A DNA stretch of 64,000 nt. Origin: Bacillus sp. ISL-7 (lineage in GTDB: Bacteria > Bacillota > Bacilli > Bacillales_B > DSM-18226). Both the position numbers and the translations under genes were made by a program. The stretch is from NCBI RefSeq assembly GCF_018613065.1, contig NZ_JAGGQW010000027.1:1-64000 (forward strand). The letters are read 5' to 3'. The notes beneath the pieces are model-generated. The model was not told where the DNA came from. It saw only the letters and a program-made list of their open reading frames with translations, and searched no databases. Every line of letters begins with the position of its first letter. Position 1 is the first letter of the stretch. This document shows positions 18,092-26,481 of this stretch, piece by piece.

Positions 18092-21031
18092 CTACCGTTC
18101 TATTAATGCATGATGGCTTTGTTGGTTTAGCATAATCTCAATTTCCTCGCTGGTAAGATATTGTTCCCCGACACTATCCAATAACTCTATCACTTCACTC
18201 TCCAAAATAAATGCATTTAATTTTTCTTTACCTAGAAACTGTTTGGCTTCTGATAAAATAAATAATAAATTGTCAATAAACATAGATTCCCTTATCCTAA
18301 TGGCATCGTACATATGGGAATCCCGAAGCTTTTTAACTCTTGACCGTAATTGGTTAGCAGCTTCAATTAAAACCATTTGTTGCGGAATAAAGTTAAAGCA
18401 ACCAAAACAAGATTTTCTCTGTTTAAATTCGCAAGCGGGGTAGGTTAAACATTGACCTTCTCTCTCCTTGGATGGCATTTCACCTCTAAATATTTTATAA
18501 AGAAGGTAAAGCAAATCATTTTTTGGCATTTTGATGAGTTTCATGATGGTTGACTCGTACATTATTCTGGAATGATCAAGTAGAAAGCCACTCCATTTTT
18601 CGATTTCTAAAGGAGTTTTTGATTCTCGAATTTTTCTGATTAACTCCGTCCGCTTTTCCAAATTATGATTTTTGGAATCATCTTGAGTTGCCAATTTCAC
18701 AATAGAATTGTAGAGCCACCCAAAATGGCCACGTCGAAAGAGTGTTAATGATACTCTATTAATGGAACCATCTCTGTTTTTTGATTCAACATAAATGGCC
18801 GTTGTTTCGCTTTTTTTATGTGAGCGAGACTTTTTAACCATCTCAAGTGCTTGGTCAGAATCTTCTCCATCTTCCTCAAGGATATGATGAAAAAGGTATA
18901 AGGCGGTGCTACGGTTCATGACTAAGCTTTTAAAATTCATTAAAGACGTTTCTTTACCAAAAAATTTAAGGTGATCATCAGAACCTGTTGTATCAATGGC
19001 TTGCCCCCTATATCCTAAAAGAAAAGAACCGAGTAACAGGGATTTATGTTTTTGCTTTCCCTTGTATTTGCGTCTGTGAATTTCAGAAATCACTAGAGCA
19101 GTCGCAAAACAAACATCTAAGGTTGGGTCGACGTAAAAACGTAGTTCTGCTTTATTTTTACTTGCAACAGAACCCTCCAGTTTTAAATACATGTCATTTA
19201 TTACTGTTTGGACCTGTGTAGTTGAAAGGGTACTCGATTTAAAAAAGTTAAATGAAGTCACATTAATTGAATCGATGTCAACTTCAGGCATTTCCCAAAT
19301 AATATCATTACCTCTCCAAATGTTAGTCAAAAGCATAATGACATAAACCCACATATTGGCGTATTTTTGGTCCTCGACCGCATTTAAGGTGTGTGTATCT
19401 ACTTTTTGGACGTTTCGGTAATAGGCATCATAAATTTCTGGGGTATAGATTTCTTTCTCTACTTCTTTCCTCTCTTTATTTCCTTCATCCACAACAAGGA
19501 CTTTAGATTTTACAATTCCTTTTTTTGCTAAAACATATTTGTTGAAATAGACGAAATTCTTTCTTATGGTTTGACTGGCATTGTCGTCATTTACAATTGA
19601 TAACAATTTTATTTCATCAAAATCGAAAACCTCAATACCATTACACTTTGTTAACAAGTAGTTATATAAACGTTTTGAATCAAGATATATATCCTTTAAG
19701 GTACCAGCTCGGCCACCTGAGTCAGTAATTTTTTTTGATGACCAATTTTTAAATAGGTTATGTGTTTCAACTGGTATAGTACTTTTTAAACTTTCAAAGT
19801 ACTCATCAAGCTCAGCAAGAGCCGTCTGTTTCGTGTACTCTGCCACCATCTGACTATATTTTTGTAGATACTTTTGTGCTTCATCAAGAGGAATATAATA
19901 TCTTTTATTAATCTCGATTGCCTTTATTTCTCCGTTTTTAATCCTGTGAATAATATAATGGTCTTGTTGGTCAATTTGAGCAGCGAGCTCACGGGGAATT
20001 AAATACTCAGGGCTCTCATTATCAACCTTATAGGTTTGGATTGAACTCCTGGGAATCATCCAATTGTTTTTATATTTCAACGCACCTATAAGCCTTCCGT
20101 CATTACATAAGTCTCGAATATACGTGGAAGAATAATTCAACAATTTAGCCGCTTCAATAACATCATAAAAATCACTCGTGATGCTATCCTCGTCAAGGTG
20201 AAGGCTGTTTTCCCTAATGTAATTCTCCAAATTTTCATATTGACCCTTAGTTAAAAAATAGCTCGAATTAAACTGCTTTACCTCAATTCTTTTTTGCTTC
20301 CTTAAATAACGTATTAATGTAGGAAGCTGGTCCAAATCGAGGGGTAATCCTTTGTTTTTCAACTCTTCCCAAACTTCCGAGACACTTAAATAATCCTTTA
20401 ACTCATCTAATTTTTTCTTCACAACTTCGTAATCAGATTGAGAATAAAAGGATGCTGTTTGGGCTCGAACTTTGATGATTTCTTTTGCCTTTCTTAACTT
20501 GTCAATAAATAAGGTGAATTCATCGATATTCATTCGAGTAAGATTTTCCTCTTTTGCCTTCCGCCACATATCAGCTGCACTTAGTAAGTCTTGGGATGAA
20601 GAAATCACCAAAGTTCTGTTAAACAGCATTCCTTCAATTATATTTATGGAGGATGGGTCATAAATAAATATATTTCCAATCTTTGTATACTTGATTGTTC
20701 CATGATCCCTAAGAGCTTTTAGTTTGTTACGGAAATTGTGAATTACAATATCCAATAATTGTTTAGAAGAAAAATGTTCAAACAGTTCTTCTGCGGTATA
20801 ACCGTTATCAAAAGTGGTATAGACCTTCCTTATTTCATTTATGATGATTTGTAATTCCTGTTCATCATAAAGGTAAGCAATTTTTCTTCGTTTGCCTTTT
20901 ATAAATCCTGCGTCACGAAGTTTTTTGAGGAAGATATAGAGGGTATTAATAATATTAAAAATATTGACACCCTTTTCTTTTAAAATTTGCCAAATCTCTT
21001 CGGCTATAAATGTTTTTGATGGCTCTTCCAA
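18092..21031 (-). CDS. large recombinase-like protein of the trio (979 aa)
   Basis: 979 aa, start TTG 21031 about 8 nt behind AAGGAG. The N-terminal half holds several winged-helix-like repeats and, near residues 288-340, an excisionase/MerR-like HTH (YDVIEAAKLLNYSSTYIRDLCNDGRL). The C-terminal part resembles a degenerate tyrosine recombinase: MNRSTALYLFHH and KKSRSHKKSETTAIYVES (H/K...Y), then a Cys cluster C-x5-C-x6-C-x2-C (about 875-895). Large second recombinases with such tails occur in Tn554-like and recombinase-trio elements. Whether it is catalytic or structural cannot be decided here. Confidence 0.65.
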   Translation of the reverse strand: MEEPSKTFIAEEIWQILKEKGVNIFNIINTLYIFLKKLRDAGFIKGKRRKIAYLYDEQELQIIINEIRKVYTTFDNGYTAEELFEHFSSKQLLDIVIHNFRNKLKALRDHGTIKYTKIGNIFIYDPSSINIIEGMLFNRTLVISSSQDLLSAADMWRKAKEENLTRMNIDEFTLFIDKLRKAKEIIKVRAQTASFYSQSDYEVVKKKLDELKDYLSVSEVWEELKNKGLPLDLDQLPTLIRYLRKQKRIEVKQFNSSYFLTKGQYENLENYIRENSLHLDEDSITSDFYDVIEAAKLLNYSSTYIRDLCNDGRLIGALKYKNNWMIPRSSIQTYKVDNESPEYLIPRELAAQIDQQDHYIIHRIKNGEIKAIEINKRYYIPLDEAQKYLQKYSQMVAEYTKQTALAELDEYFESLKSTIPVETHNLFKNWSSKKITDSGGRAGTLKDIYLDSKRLYNYLLTKCNGIEVFDFDEIKLLSIVNDDNASQTIRKNFVYFNKYVLAKKGIVKSKVLVVDEGNKERKEVEKEIYTPEIYDAYYRNVQKVDTHTLNAVEDQKYANMWVYVIMLLTNIWRGNDIIWEMPEVDIDSINVTSFNFFKSSTLSTTQVQTVINDMYLKLEGSVASKNKAELRFYVDPTLDVCFATALVISEIHRRKYKGKQKHKSLLLGSFLLGYRGQAIDTTGSDDHLKFFGKETSLMNFKSLVMNRSTALYLFHHILEEDGEDSDQALEMVKKSRSHKKSETTAIYVESKNRDGSINRVSLTLFRRGHFGWLYNSIVKLATQDDSKNHNLEKRTELIRKIRESKTPLEIEKWSGFLLDHSRIMYESTIMKLIKMPKNDLLYLLYKIFRGEMPSKEREGQCLTYPACEFKQRKSCFGCFNFIPQQMVLIEAANQLRSRVKKLRDSHMYDAIRIRESMFIDNLLFILSEAKQFLGKEKLNAFILESEVIELLDSVGEQYLTSEEIEIMLNQQSHHALIER

Positions 21032-21037
21032 ATGGAC

Positions 21038-21211
21038 CTACTCCTTCGTATCAAGCGGAACAATTAACTTATTTGATTTGAAGCTAGCAAGGAGGGAAGA
21101 ATAAGCATCCGATGATGAAACCGAGCGATCGCCACGTAAAATGGTTGGTTCCTTACCATGTGGTTGTTTTACGACGTGTTCCTTTAAATCTCTTTTTTGT
21201 TCTTTCTCCAT
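21038..21211 (-). CDS. 57-aa small protein between recombinase genes
   Basis: ATG 21211 has a good AAAGGAGTAG ribosome site. The product is 57 aa, basic and polar. Its middle, ILRGDRSVSSSDAYSSL, resembles the C-terminal catalytic segment of the recombinase encoded just upstream (FLRGDKSLFSSLDYL), including the tyrosine. The end of this ORF encodes the AAGGAG used by the next gene, so translation is probably coupled. Function unknown; a small regulator or decoy of the recombinase is one guess. Confidence 0.6.
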   Translation of the reverse strand: MEKEQKRDLKEHVVKQPHGKEPTILRGDRSVSSSDAYSSLLASFKSNKLIVPLDTKE

Positions 21212-21233
21212 ATAAATCTACTCCTTTAATAAT

Positions 21234-22484
21234 TTATTTTTTACGTTCGATCAATCGAGGGATGTACTCCTCATGCATGGACCTAAATTTTTCATTCATC
21301 TTATCCCTAAAGCGGGTGGTTCCAACCAAATAATCCAACGATGAAAACAAGCTTTTATCGCCCCTTAAAAAGGCAAGATCATAAGGATTATCCACTTCCT
21401 CAGCTAAAAGATTTGTAAAAGTACCCCGTCCGATGTGAGCGTTCCAATTTCTACTTTCTAAGGCATTGGCCACAAGTTTATCTTGTGCTGTTGAATAATC
21501 CGAATGTTTTAATACATCAAGGAATACTCTTTTAACTTTTTTAAAATATTGATAGAAGCTCGCAGATGTCATGGCCTTTCCATTAGCATTTACAAATAAA
21601 GCCCCAGAACCATCAGTTGGTTTATACAATTCGCAATGTTCACGGAACAGAATATGACCCCAATCATGAATTTGGAAAATGACTTGGCTTCTCGGCTTTT
21701 TTACATAACCTCCGCCCGATGAATTTTGTAAATCCGTACGAAAATTTTGGTCCTTAAGATCCACCATGAACGAACCATCTTTTACTTTTCTTGCGAGCTG
21801 AGCCCTTTTGACATTTAAGGCTTCTGATGGCCTAAGTCCGCCAAACATAAGCATATAAATGCCAAATGCAATGGGTTTTGCCTCTAAGATAGCAATTTCT
21901 AAAAAGAGAGGGATGTACCGCAGCGGGATTAAGTGTTCTCGGTTGACTTTTCTTTGTCTAGGGTAGTACACATTTTCAAAAGGCGATTCAAAGTAAGATC
22001 CCCATGGTCCCTCTTTTTTAACAAATTGCTCAGGTGATAGACCCTCGATGATGTCCTTTTTGGCCAAGTATAGATAGAAGAGTTTGAGAGTTCGTTCATA
22101 TGACCTTACAGTCCCAGGAGCGATATTTTTGTCTACAAAACTATTTAAAAACATCACCCCAATATCAAGAGTTAAGTCCGAAAAACTCTTTACTTTTAAA
22201 CGTCTTCGATTCAATATCACCCAATTCAAAAACACAACAATGTTCTCAACATGTTTTTTTTGTGTGTTAGGTTTTCTATACCACCAATAAGAAACGATAA
22301 AATCTGAAATTTTGTGTATGATTGCCATATTCGTTTCTAAGTCCTTTAGCCCAATCACAAAAAACTGTTTTTGTTCCTTTTTTCCATTAATAACAGCCCA
22401 ATCAATGTAAACGGAAACTTTTACGAATTCTACGTTTTCGTTGGGATCCATTAATTCAATAATGTTATCTGTAACTTCGTCCAT
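21234..22484 (-). CDS. tyrosine recombinase (first of trio, TnpA-like)
   Basis: 416 aa from ATG 22484, which follows GGAGTGAGG closely; the frame is open to 22547. SAM-like core-binding domain about residues 70-160. The catalytic domain has Arg in MFGGLRPSEALNVKR, H-x-x-R in NAHIGRGTFTNLLAEE and the tyrosine in LRGDKSLFSSLDYLVG, so the active site looks complete. First gene of the minus-strand operon of three recombinase-like genes plus small TnpC-like genes. A LexA-type box lies about 310 bp upstream at the presumed promoter. Confidence 0.8.
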   Translation of the reverse strand: MDEVTDNIIELMDPNENVEFVKVSVYIDWAVINGKKEQKQFFVIGLKDLETNMAIIHKISDFIVSYWWYRKPNTQKKHVENIVVFLNWVILNRRRLKVKSFSDLTLDIGVMFLNSFVDKNIAPGTVRSYERTLKLFYLYLAKKDIIEGLSPEQFVKKEGPWGSYFESPFENVYYPRQRKVNREHLIPLRYIPLFLEIAILEAKPIAFGIYMLMFGGLRPSEALNVKRAQLARKVKDGSFMVDLKDQNFRTDLQNSSGGGYVKKPRSQVIFQIHDWGHILFREHCELYKPTDGSGALFVNANGKAMTSASFYQYFKKVKRVFLDVLKHSDYSTAQDKLVANALESRNWNAHIGRGTFTNLLAEEVDNPYDLAFLRGDKSLFSSLDYLVGTTRFRDKMNEKFRSMHEEYIPRLIERKK

Positions 22485-22575
22485 TGCCTCACTCCATTTA
22501 TCAATTGTTTGTAAGATAAAAATGAAGCTCCCAATGCTAAAGGGCAATTCCTAAATTATGTATTCGTGATGTTTT

Positions 22576-22735
22576 TTAGTGAGTATGTGCTTTTTTCATG
22601 TTGTTTTTTAGCCCTTTTCTAAAACCTTCCCACTTAAAAAGATTTGAAGTAGGGAGGGGGAAACTATATATCTTTTTGGCTGAAGTGTTAACCCAGTTTT
22701 GCAGCATATCCAGTGCTTTAAATTTTGTTTTCCAT
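22576..22735 (-). pseudogene. small ORF before the recombinase operon, frameshifted
   Basis: ATG 22735 has a textbook AGGAGG site but stops after 5 codons. Skipping one A in the run AAAATTTAAA opens a frame of about 50 codons (KFKALDMLQNWVNTSAKKIY..., ending MKKAHTH) to the stop at 22576. The strong ribosome site and the position behind the LexA box suggest a real small leader gene, possibly an accessory or excision factor, now broken or mis-sequenced. Confidence 0.5.
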
Positions 22736-22797
22736 GTTTTGAACCTCCTAAAATATGTGATGTTTTAAAGTTTATCACGAGTCGACTATAAATAGGC

Positions 22798-22809
22798 AAA
22801 CATATGTTC
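22798..22809. promoter_or_regulatory. LexA/SOS box, near consensus
   Basis: AAACATATGTTC differs by one base from the Bacillus SOS box GAAC-N4-GTTC. On the minus strand it abuts TTGCCT, with GATAAA 17 bp further, a plausible promoter for the small frameshifted ORF and the recombinase operon. SOS-induced mobility is the inference. Confidence 0.55.
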
Positions 22810-22942
22810 TTTTTTCTTCATTATAAACGACAAAGTGTTTAAAAATCAATGCTAATTGCTTTAAAATCAAAAAACAATGAGGGGGTGGAGGAACAACAAA
22901 AAATTTTTAGACGTGACAAAAAGGGTAAAGTTTTTCCCTTTT

Positions 22943-23756
22943 TTAGTTATTGCTTGACAAACATTTGGTAATTTTTGCAATTTCTATTGATAATTTTTTA
23001 TCAAGTTCCAATCGAGCATTTTCATCTGATGTTTGATTTGGTATATATTTTTGTAATCTGTTTATTAGTGCATTTAACAGAATTCTCAAATCTTTCTCAA
23101 TATAAGTATCTTTTGCTGCGATATTGTCAATGTCTCGATAGAGGTCATGTAAGTTTGGGTCGTTGTCAAATGCATAATTTATAATCCTTATAGGGCCTAA
23201 AATCTGATCCCTGTGAACGTTAAATTCTTGTTCCAAGAATACAATCAATTCAGCTTTTATACTTTTTGTTTTTTTTCCACTAATCTGCTTCTTTATTGCA
23301 TCGGCCGTGTACCCCATAGCATCGCCAATCTTTTGATATATTTCTTTTTTACTTTTTACATCTAACCGATCTTTTAAATTTGTTATCACTACCCCCGTAC
23401 GCCAATAAATCTCATCCATAAGATAAGCTAGTGGTTGTCTAAATTCCTTTGGATCTGAAACCTCCCATCTCGTAGGTTTTTTTAAATATCTATTTGCAAT
23501 CTTATGCTCTACACCCCCAACCGTTTTTACCTCTATTACAAGTTGTTCATCTCCATGGAGAGTCAATGAGTCAATTAATGATTTTTCCAACCATTTATAA
23601 AATTTGGGGTCAATTACCGTCCCAAATAATTCATCATCCACAGCAAGGGATAACATATGTTTGCGAATATAAGTAAAGGCATCTTTTTTTCTTTTTTACA
23701 CTTAAAGCCTCAAATTTCTTACAAAAATCTTTTAGTTCTGAATCATTTGACTTCAT
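22943..23756 (-). pseudogene. unknown 270-aa protein with an N-terminal frameshift
   Basis: The main frame (237 aa from ATG 23656) is open and unrecognised. Upstream, ATG 23756 with a GGGGGCAAGAGA ribosome site starts MKSNDSELKDFCKKFEALS. Removing one A from the (A)7 run at 23684-23690 joins it in frame to DAFTYIRKHMLSLAVDDELFG. Residues around 130-155 (KKEIYQKIGDAMGYTADAIKKQI) look like an HTH; the rest is helical and polar. It is transcribed in the same direction as the recombinase operon. It could be a regulator of the element. Confidence 0.5.
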
Positions 23757-24315
23757 TCTCTTGCCCCCAAAGAAACTTTTACGTTATTTTTTGTTACCGA
23801 AAGGGGATTATTCAAAAACAGGTATACGAGGTATTTAATTTGGAAATGTTCATTTTAAAATTTCTCGAAGTAATTGCAGTTGCAAATGACAAACTTAAAA
23901 ATACATGTCAAATGAAAAATAAAGAAGGGAGAAACTTTACCTTTTTTGAATTGCCTCATAAAATTTTTAAAACCCAAAAGTTATTTTAAATGTTTAATAA
24001 TAAGCCTAATCTACGAACTTTTTTATTTAAATTAAGGATAAATGCAGTTAATGGTAGTAGCATTTTTTCTATTCGCTTATGATAAAATACGAAACATCCG
24101 ATTTCCTGGGAGGGAAAACATCGATGGTAATATCATTTTAAGCATTGGCGTGCGGAAGGGGATGTCCAAGTATAGCCGACGTAAGAATGGGGGTGGGGGA
24201 AAGATATGTATCCGTCATTGGTCTTTGGTTTTTATATTTATAAATTTATTACGGATAAGAACAGTGCCTTGTGGATTCTTGGTATTATATTTTTCAGAAA
24301 ATTCCTTCAACTTTG
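23757..24315. other. gene-free stretch
   Basis: No supported gene. It is very AT-rich and presumably carries the minus-strand promoter of the gene ending at 22943. Open frames on the plus strand here lack ribosome sites and protein-like composition. Confidence 0.45.
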
Positions 24316-24344
24316 TTGAAAAGGAAAATAATATTGTTTATAAT
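24316..24344 (+). promoter_or_regulatory. SigA-type promoter
   Basis: TTGAAA (24316-24321), 17-bp spacer, TATAAT (24339-24344). It sits 57 bp before the start of the recombinase-like gene at 24402. Confidence 0.7.
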
Positions 24345-24401
24345 AAAAGGCAAACTAATGTTACAGAACAAGTGTTCGAAATTTAATAAGGAGGGCTTTT
24401 T

Positions 24402-25124
24402 ATGGAAAATCAAAACTCAAAATCTAAAAATCAACCAGAAAATGATGAGAATATTATCTTGGATGAGATTCAAAGACCTGTCCGAAGTAGTAGAAGTAAC
24501 ACAGCAAGAGCTTATGTTCCAAAGTCTAAGGTAACAAGCAAAAATGACTTTTTAAGGGAAATTCCCGCTAAAGTCATTTGGAGATTGCTAGAATTAAGCG
24601 AATTACATTGTCCCGAATCTTCGTTCGCTATTTGTTTACAAGCTACTTATGCCATTCGAACTAATGATGTTTGTAATCTTAGACAAGCTAATTTTGGTGG
24701 ATTTAAATATTCAACTGATGAGGGAAAAATGGGAGGTATTACAATTAGTATAGGATATAAACACCAGTGTAAACAAATTGATTATGAAAAGTTTTTATCA
24801 ATATTAGAGTATTACCGTAAACGTCATTTTGAAAGACTAAAGTCGAATAATATGCAAGGGCCATCCCTTCCGTTATTTGTTAATGCAAAGGGAAAGCCGT
24901 TAACTGTCGAGAGTTATCGTAGGAAGTTTGAGAAGTTAGTCTCTTTCCTTATTAAAGATTTAATAGATTCAAATGAGTTAGAGTTGGCTGAACTCCTTTC
25001 AAGAAATAAGTTTACTCCCAATTCATTAAGGGTCTGGTTAACCTTTCAACTATTACTTAATGGTGAAACCGCACATAATATTCCCAATGTATCGAGTTCA
25101 TCAAAGTTTAGATACAGTTTTTAA
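24402..25124 (+). CDS. truncated tyrosine-recombinase-like protein
   Basis: 240 aa, ATG behind AAGGAGG. The middle contains an integrase-like helix (ICLQATYAIRTNDVCNLRQANF), and TPNSLRVWLTFQLLLNGE resembles the HxLR box with Asn in place of His. The sequence ends soon after, before any nucleophilic tyrosine context. Probably a degenerate or truncated recombinase, or an excision/accessory protein derived from one. It has its own strong promoter. Confidence 0.55.
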   Translation: MENQNSKSKNQPENDENIILDEIQRPVRSSRSNTARAYVPKSKVTSKNDFLREIPAKVIWRLLELSELHCPESSFAICLQATYAIRTNDVCNLRQANFGGFKYSTDEGKMGGITISIGYKHQCKQIDYEKFLSILEYYRKRHFERLKSNNMQGPSLPLFVNAKGKPLTVESYRRKFEKLVSFLIKDLIDSNELELAELLSRNKFTPNSLRVWLTFQLLLNGETAHNIPNVSSSSKFRYSF

Positions 25125-25182
25125 AATTTATTAAAAACATGGAAAAAGGTAGGGGAGAAAGTTCCTTACCTTTTTATCAACA

Positions 25183-25205
25183 TGTTTCACTTGGAACATA
25201 TGTTC
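25183..25205. promoter_or_regulatory. LexA/SOS box overlapping a parS-like sequence
   Basis: GAACATATGTTC (25194-25205) is a perfect palindromic SOS box upstream of yolD. It overlaps TGTTTCACTTGGAACA (25183-25198), which differs by one base from the parS match at 30684. Confidence 0.7.
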
Positions 25206-25251
25206 ACTTTTGTGGAAAAAATAAGGTTTTAAAAATCTTAAAGCAAGGAAG

Positions 25252-25575
25252 ATGGGGAAATTGTCTATTAAAAATCACGGGAATAAGAAGTGGACATCCT
25301 TCATCTTCATTCCTGACCATACACAAATATTTGGGCCCAGATCCATCTTGAAAGAAACAAAAATGAAAGAAATGGATTCTTTATTTAAGCTAAGCCTTTT
25401 ATTTGGCACTTGGCTTGAAGTCACTACCTTAATAAACGGTTTTACGACCAAAATAAATTGCCAAATCAAACGTATCATTGAGGCAAACCAATCCATTATA
25501 GTCAATGACGAACATGAATCCACATTAACCATTGAATTGGAAACAATCACAAATGTTATTGCATTGAAACTGTAA
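25252..25575 (+). CDS. YolD-like protein, copy 1
   Basis: 107 aa of the YolD family. IKNHGNKKWTSFIFIPDH matches the family N-terminus, and FGTWLEVTTLINGF matches the second conserved block. YolD proteins are encoded next to SOS-inducible Y-family polymerases (UvrX/UmuC type), and a LexA box lies 47 bp upstream. Start ATG 25252 is close behind AAGGA; TTG 25261 is possible. The matching polymerase gene survives only as a fragment at 26188. Confidence 0.75.
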   Translation: MGKLSIKNHGNKKWTSFIFIPDHTQIFGPRSILKETKMKEMDSLFKLSLLFGTWLEVTTLINGFTTKINCQIKRIIEANQSIIVNDEHESTLTIELETITNVIALKL

Positions 25576-25611
25576 AGAAACCAACTAAAATATTGAATAG
25601 GAGAAAGAAGA

Positions 25612-26013
25612 GTGAAAGTTAAACAAAAAAAACAATACCTTCCCGAAGCTTTTGTTCTAGATAAGCTGCTGGGAAAACGAAAAGTTCGTGTGGGAGTTCT
25701 CGGAGGAATGGACTCTGTAGAAGCTATAGAATTAGCCTTCAATTTAAAAAACGATGATTCAACAATTGTTTTCTTACTATTTGATACTGGTTATCAAGCG
25801 TATTTTTGGGGTATTGAATTTACATTTAAAGGAATCGGAAATGTTGAACCAGAAGGTGATTTTATGAATGAGTTCTATGAAAAAAGTGCGAAAACCGAAC
25901 GTTCAATTTTAGAACAAGCATTGGTCATCCTTAAAGATTATAAGGGGTATAAAAAATATCAGAAATCAATTGAGGGAAATTTAAGAAATACGATAAAACT
26001 GCATTCTAAATGA
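25612..26013 (+). CDS. hypothetical protein, 133 aa
   Basis: GTG start behind AGGAGAAAGAAGA. Not recognised. The N-terminus is basic (KVKQKKQY), the middle alpha/beta (VRVGVLGGMDSVEAIELAFNL, TIVFLLFDTGYQAYFWGIEF), the C-terminus helical. No signal or membrane segment. It lies 36 nt after yolD, likely the same transcript, ending at the terminator at 26076. Confidence 0.55.
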   Translation: MKVKQKKQYLPEAFVLDKLLGKRKVRVGVLGGMDSVEAIELAFNLKNDDSTIVFLLFDTGYQAYFWGIEFTFKGIGNVEPEGDFMNEFYEKSAKTERSILEQALVILKDYKGYKKYQKSIEGNLRNTIKLHSK

Positions 26014-26075
26014 AAACAAGGTGCTACGGACTTGCTAGTTTTATAAAAGGGAGAAAATAAATTTATGTAACTAGA

Positions 26076-26113
26076 AGCATAATTTTGCCATATTGGCAAG
26101 TTATGCTTTTTTT
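26076..26113 (+). terminator. terminator before the polymerase remnant
   Basis: AGCATAATTTTGCC pairs with GGCAAGTTATGCT (one bulge) around ATATT, followed by a T run. It lies 63 nt after the 133-aa gene. Confidence 0.85.
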
Positions 26114-26187
26114 GAGAATTTTTTTATGAAATCTACAACATTGCTAAGAAACTTATTAACGAATATAGGTAAACCTCAAAAAATTGT

Positions 26188-26325
26188 ATGCTTATACCGT
26201 CAAGGGTGAATATTGAATTTCGTTATTTAGGTGTCCGAAAAGTAGCTGTTCACTTGTCAAAAATAGACCATTCTAATAAACGTTTTCAACAACTAAGAGT
26301 ATTTTTTTTATTAAGCTGGAGGTAA
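26188..26325 (+). pseudogene. fragment of a UvrX/UmuC-type Y-family DNA polymerase
   Basis: 45 codons. FRYLGVRKVAVHLSKI followed by RFQQLRVF resembles the little-finger-domain segment of UvrX-like polymerases (pattern VRxxGVxxSxL...QQLxLF). No ribosome site, and nothing of the palm domain remains. Together with the YolD gene upstream it is probably the remains of a yolD-uvrX SOS mutagenesis operon. Confidence 0.45.
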
Positions 26326-26481
26326 GGTCCTAATTTGAACCATAAATTCTAATCCATCAGTATAAAAAACTCTGACTTATGGATTATATATTTAAATGGT
26401 AAATTATGAGTGATATGATAGATTCTAGAAGTTATTAGTTTTTGAAAATACTGATAAAGCAATAAGAAGGAGATTGTTTAA

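Noticed and set aside
23648..23661. LexA-like AACATATGTT at the start of the unknown minus-strand gene
   Set aside because: Flanks are TAAC/GTTT rather than GAAC/GTTC, and it lies within coding sequence.
24042..24386. 114-codon plus-strand frame
   Set aside because: It overlaps a strong promoter, lacks a ribosome site, and is low-complexity in places.
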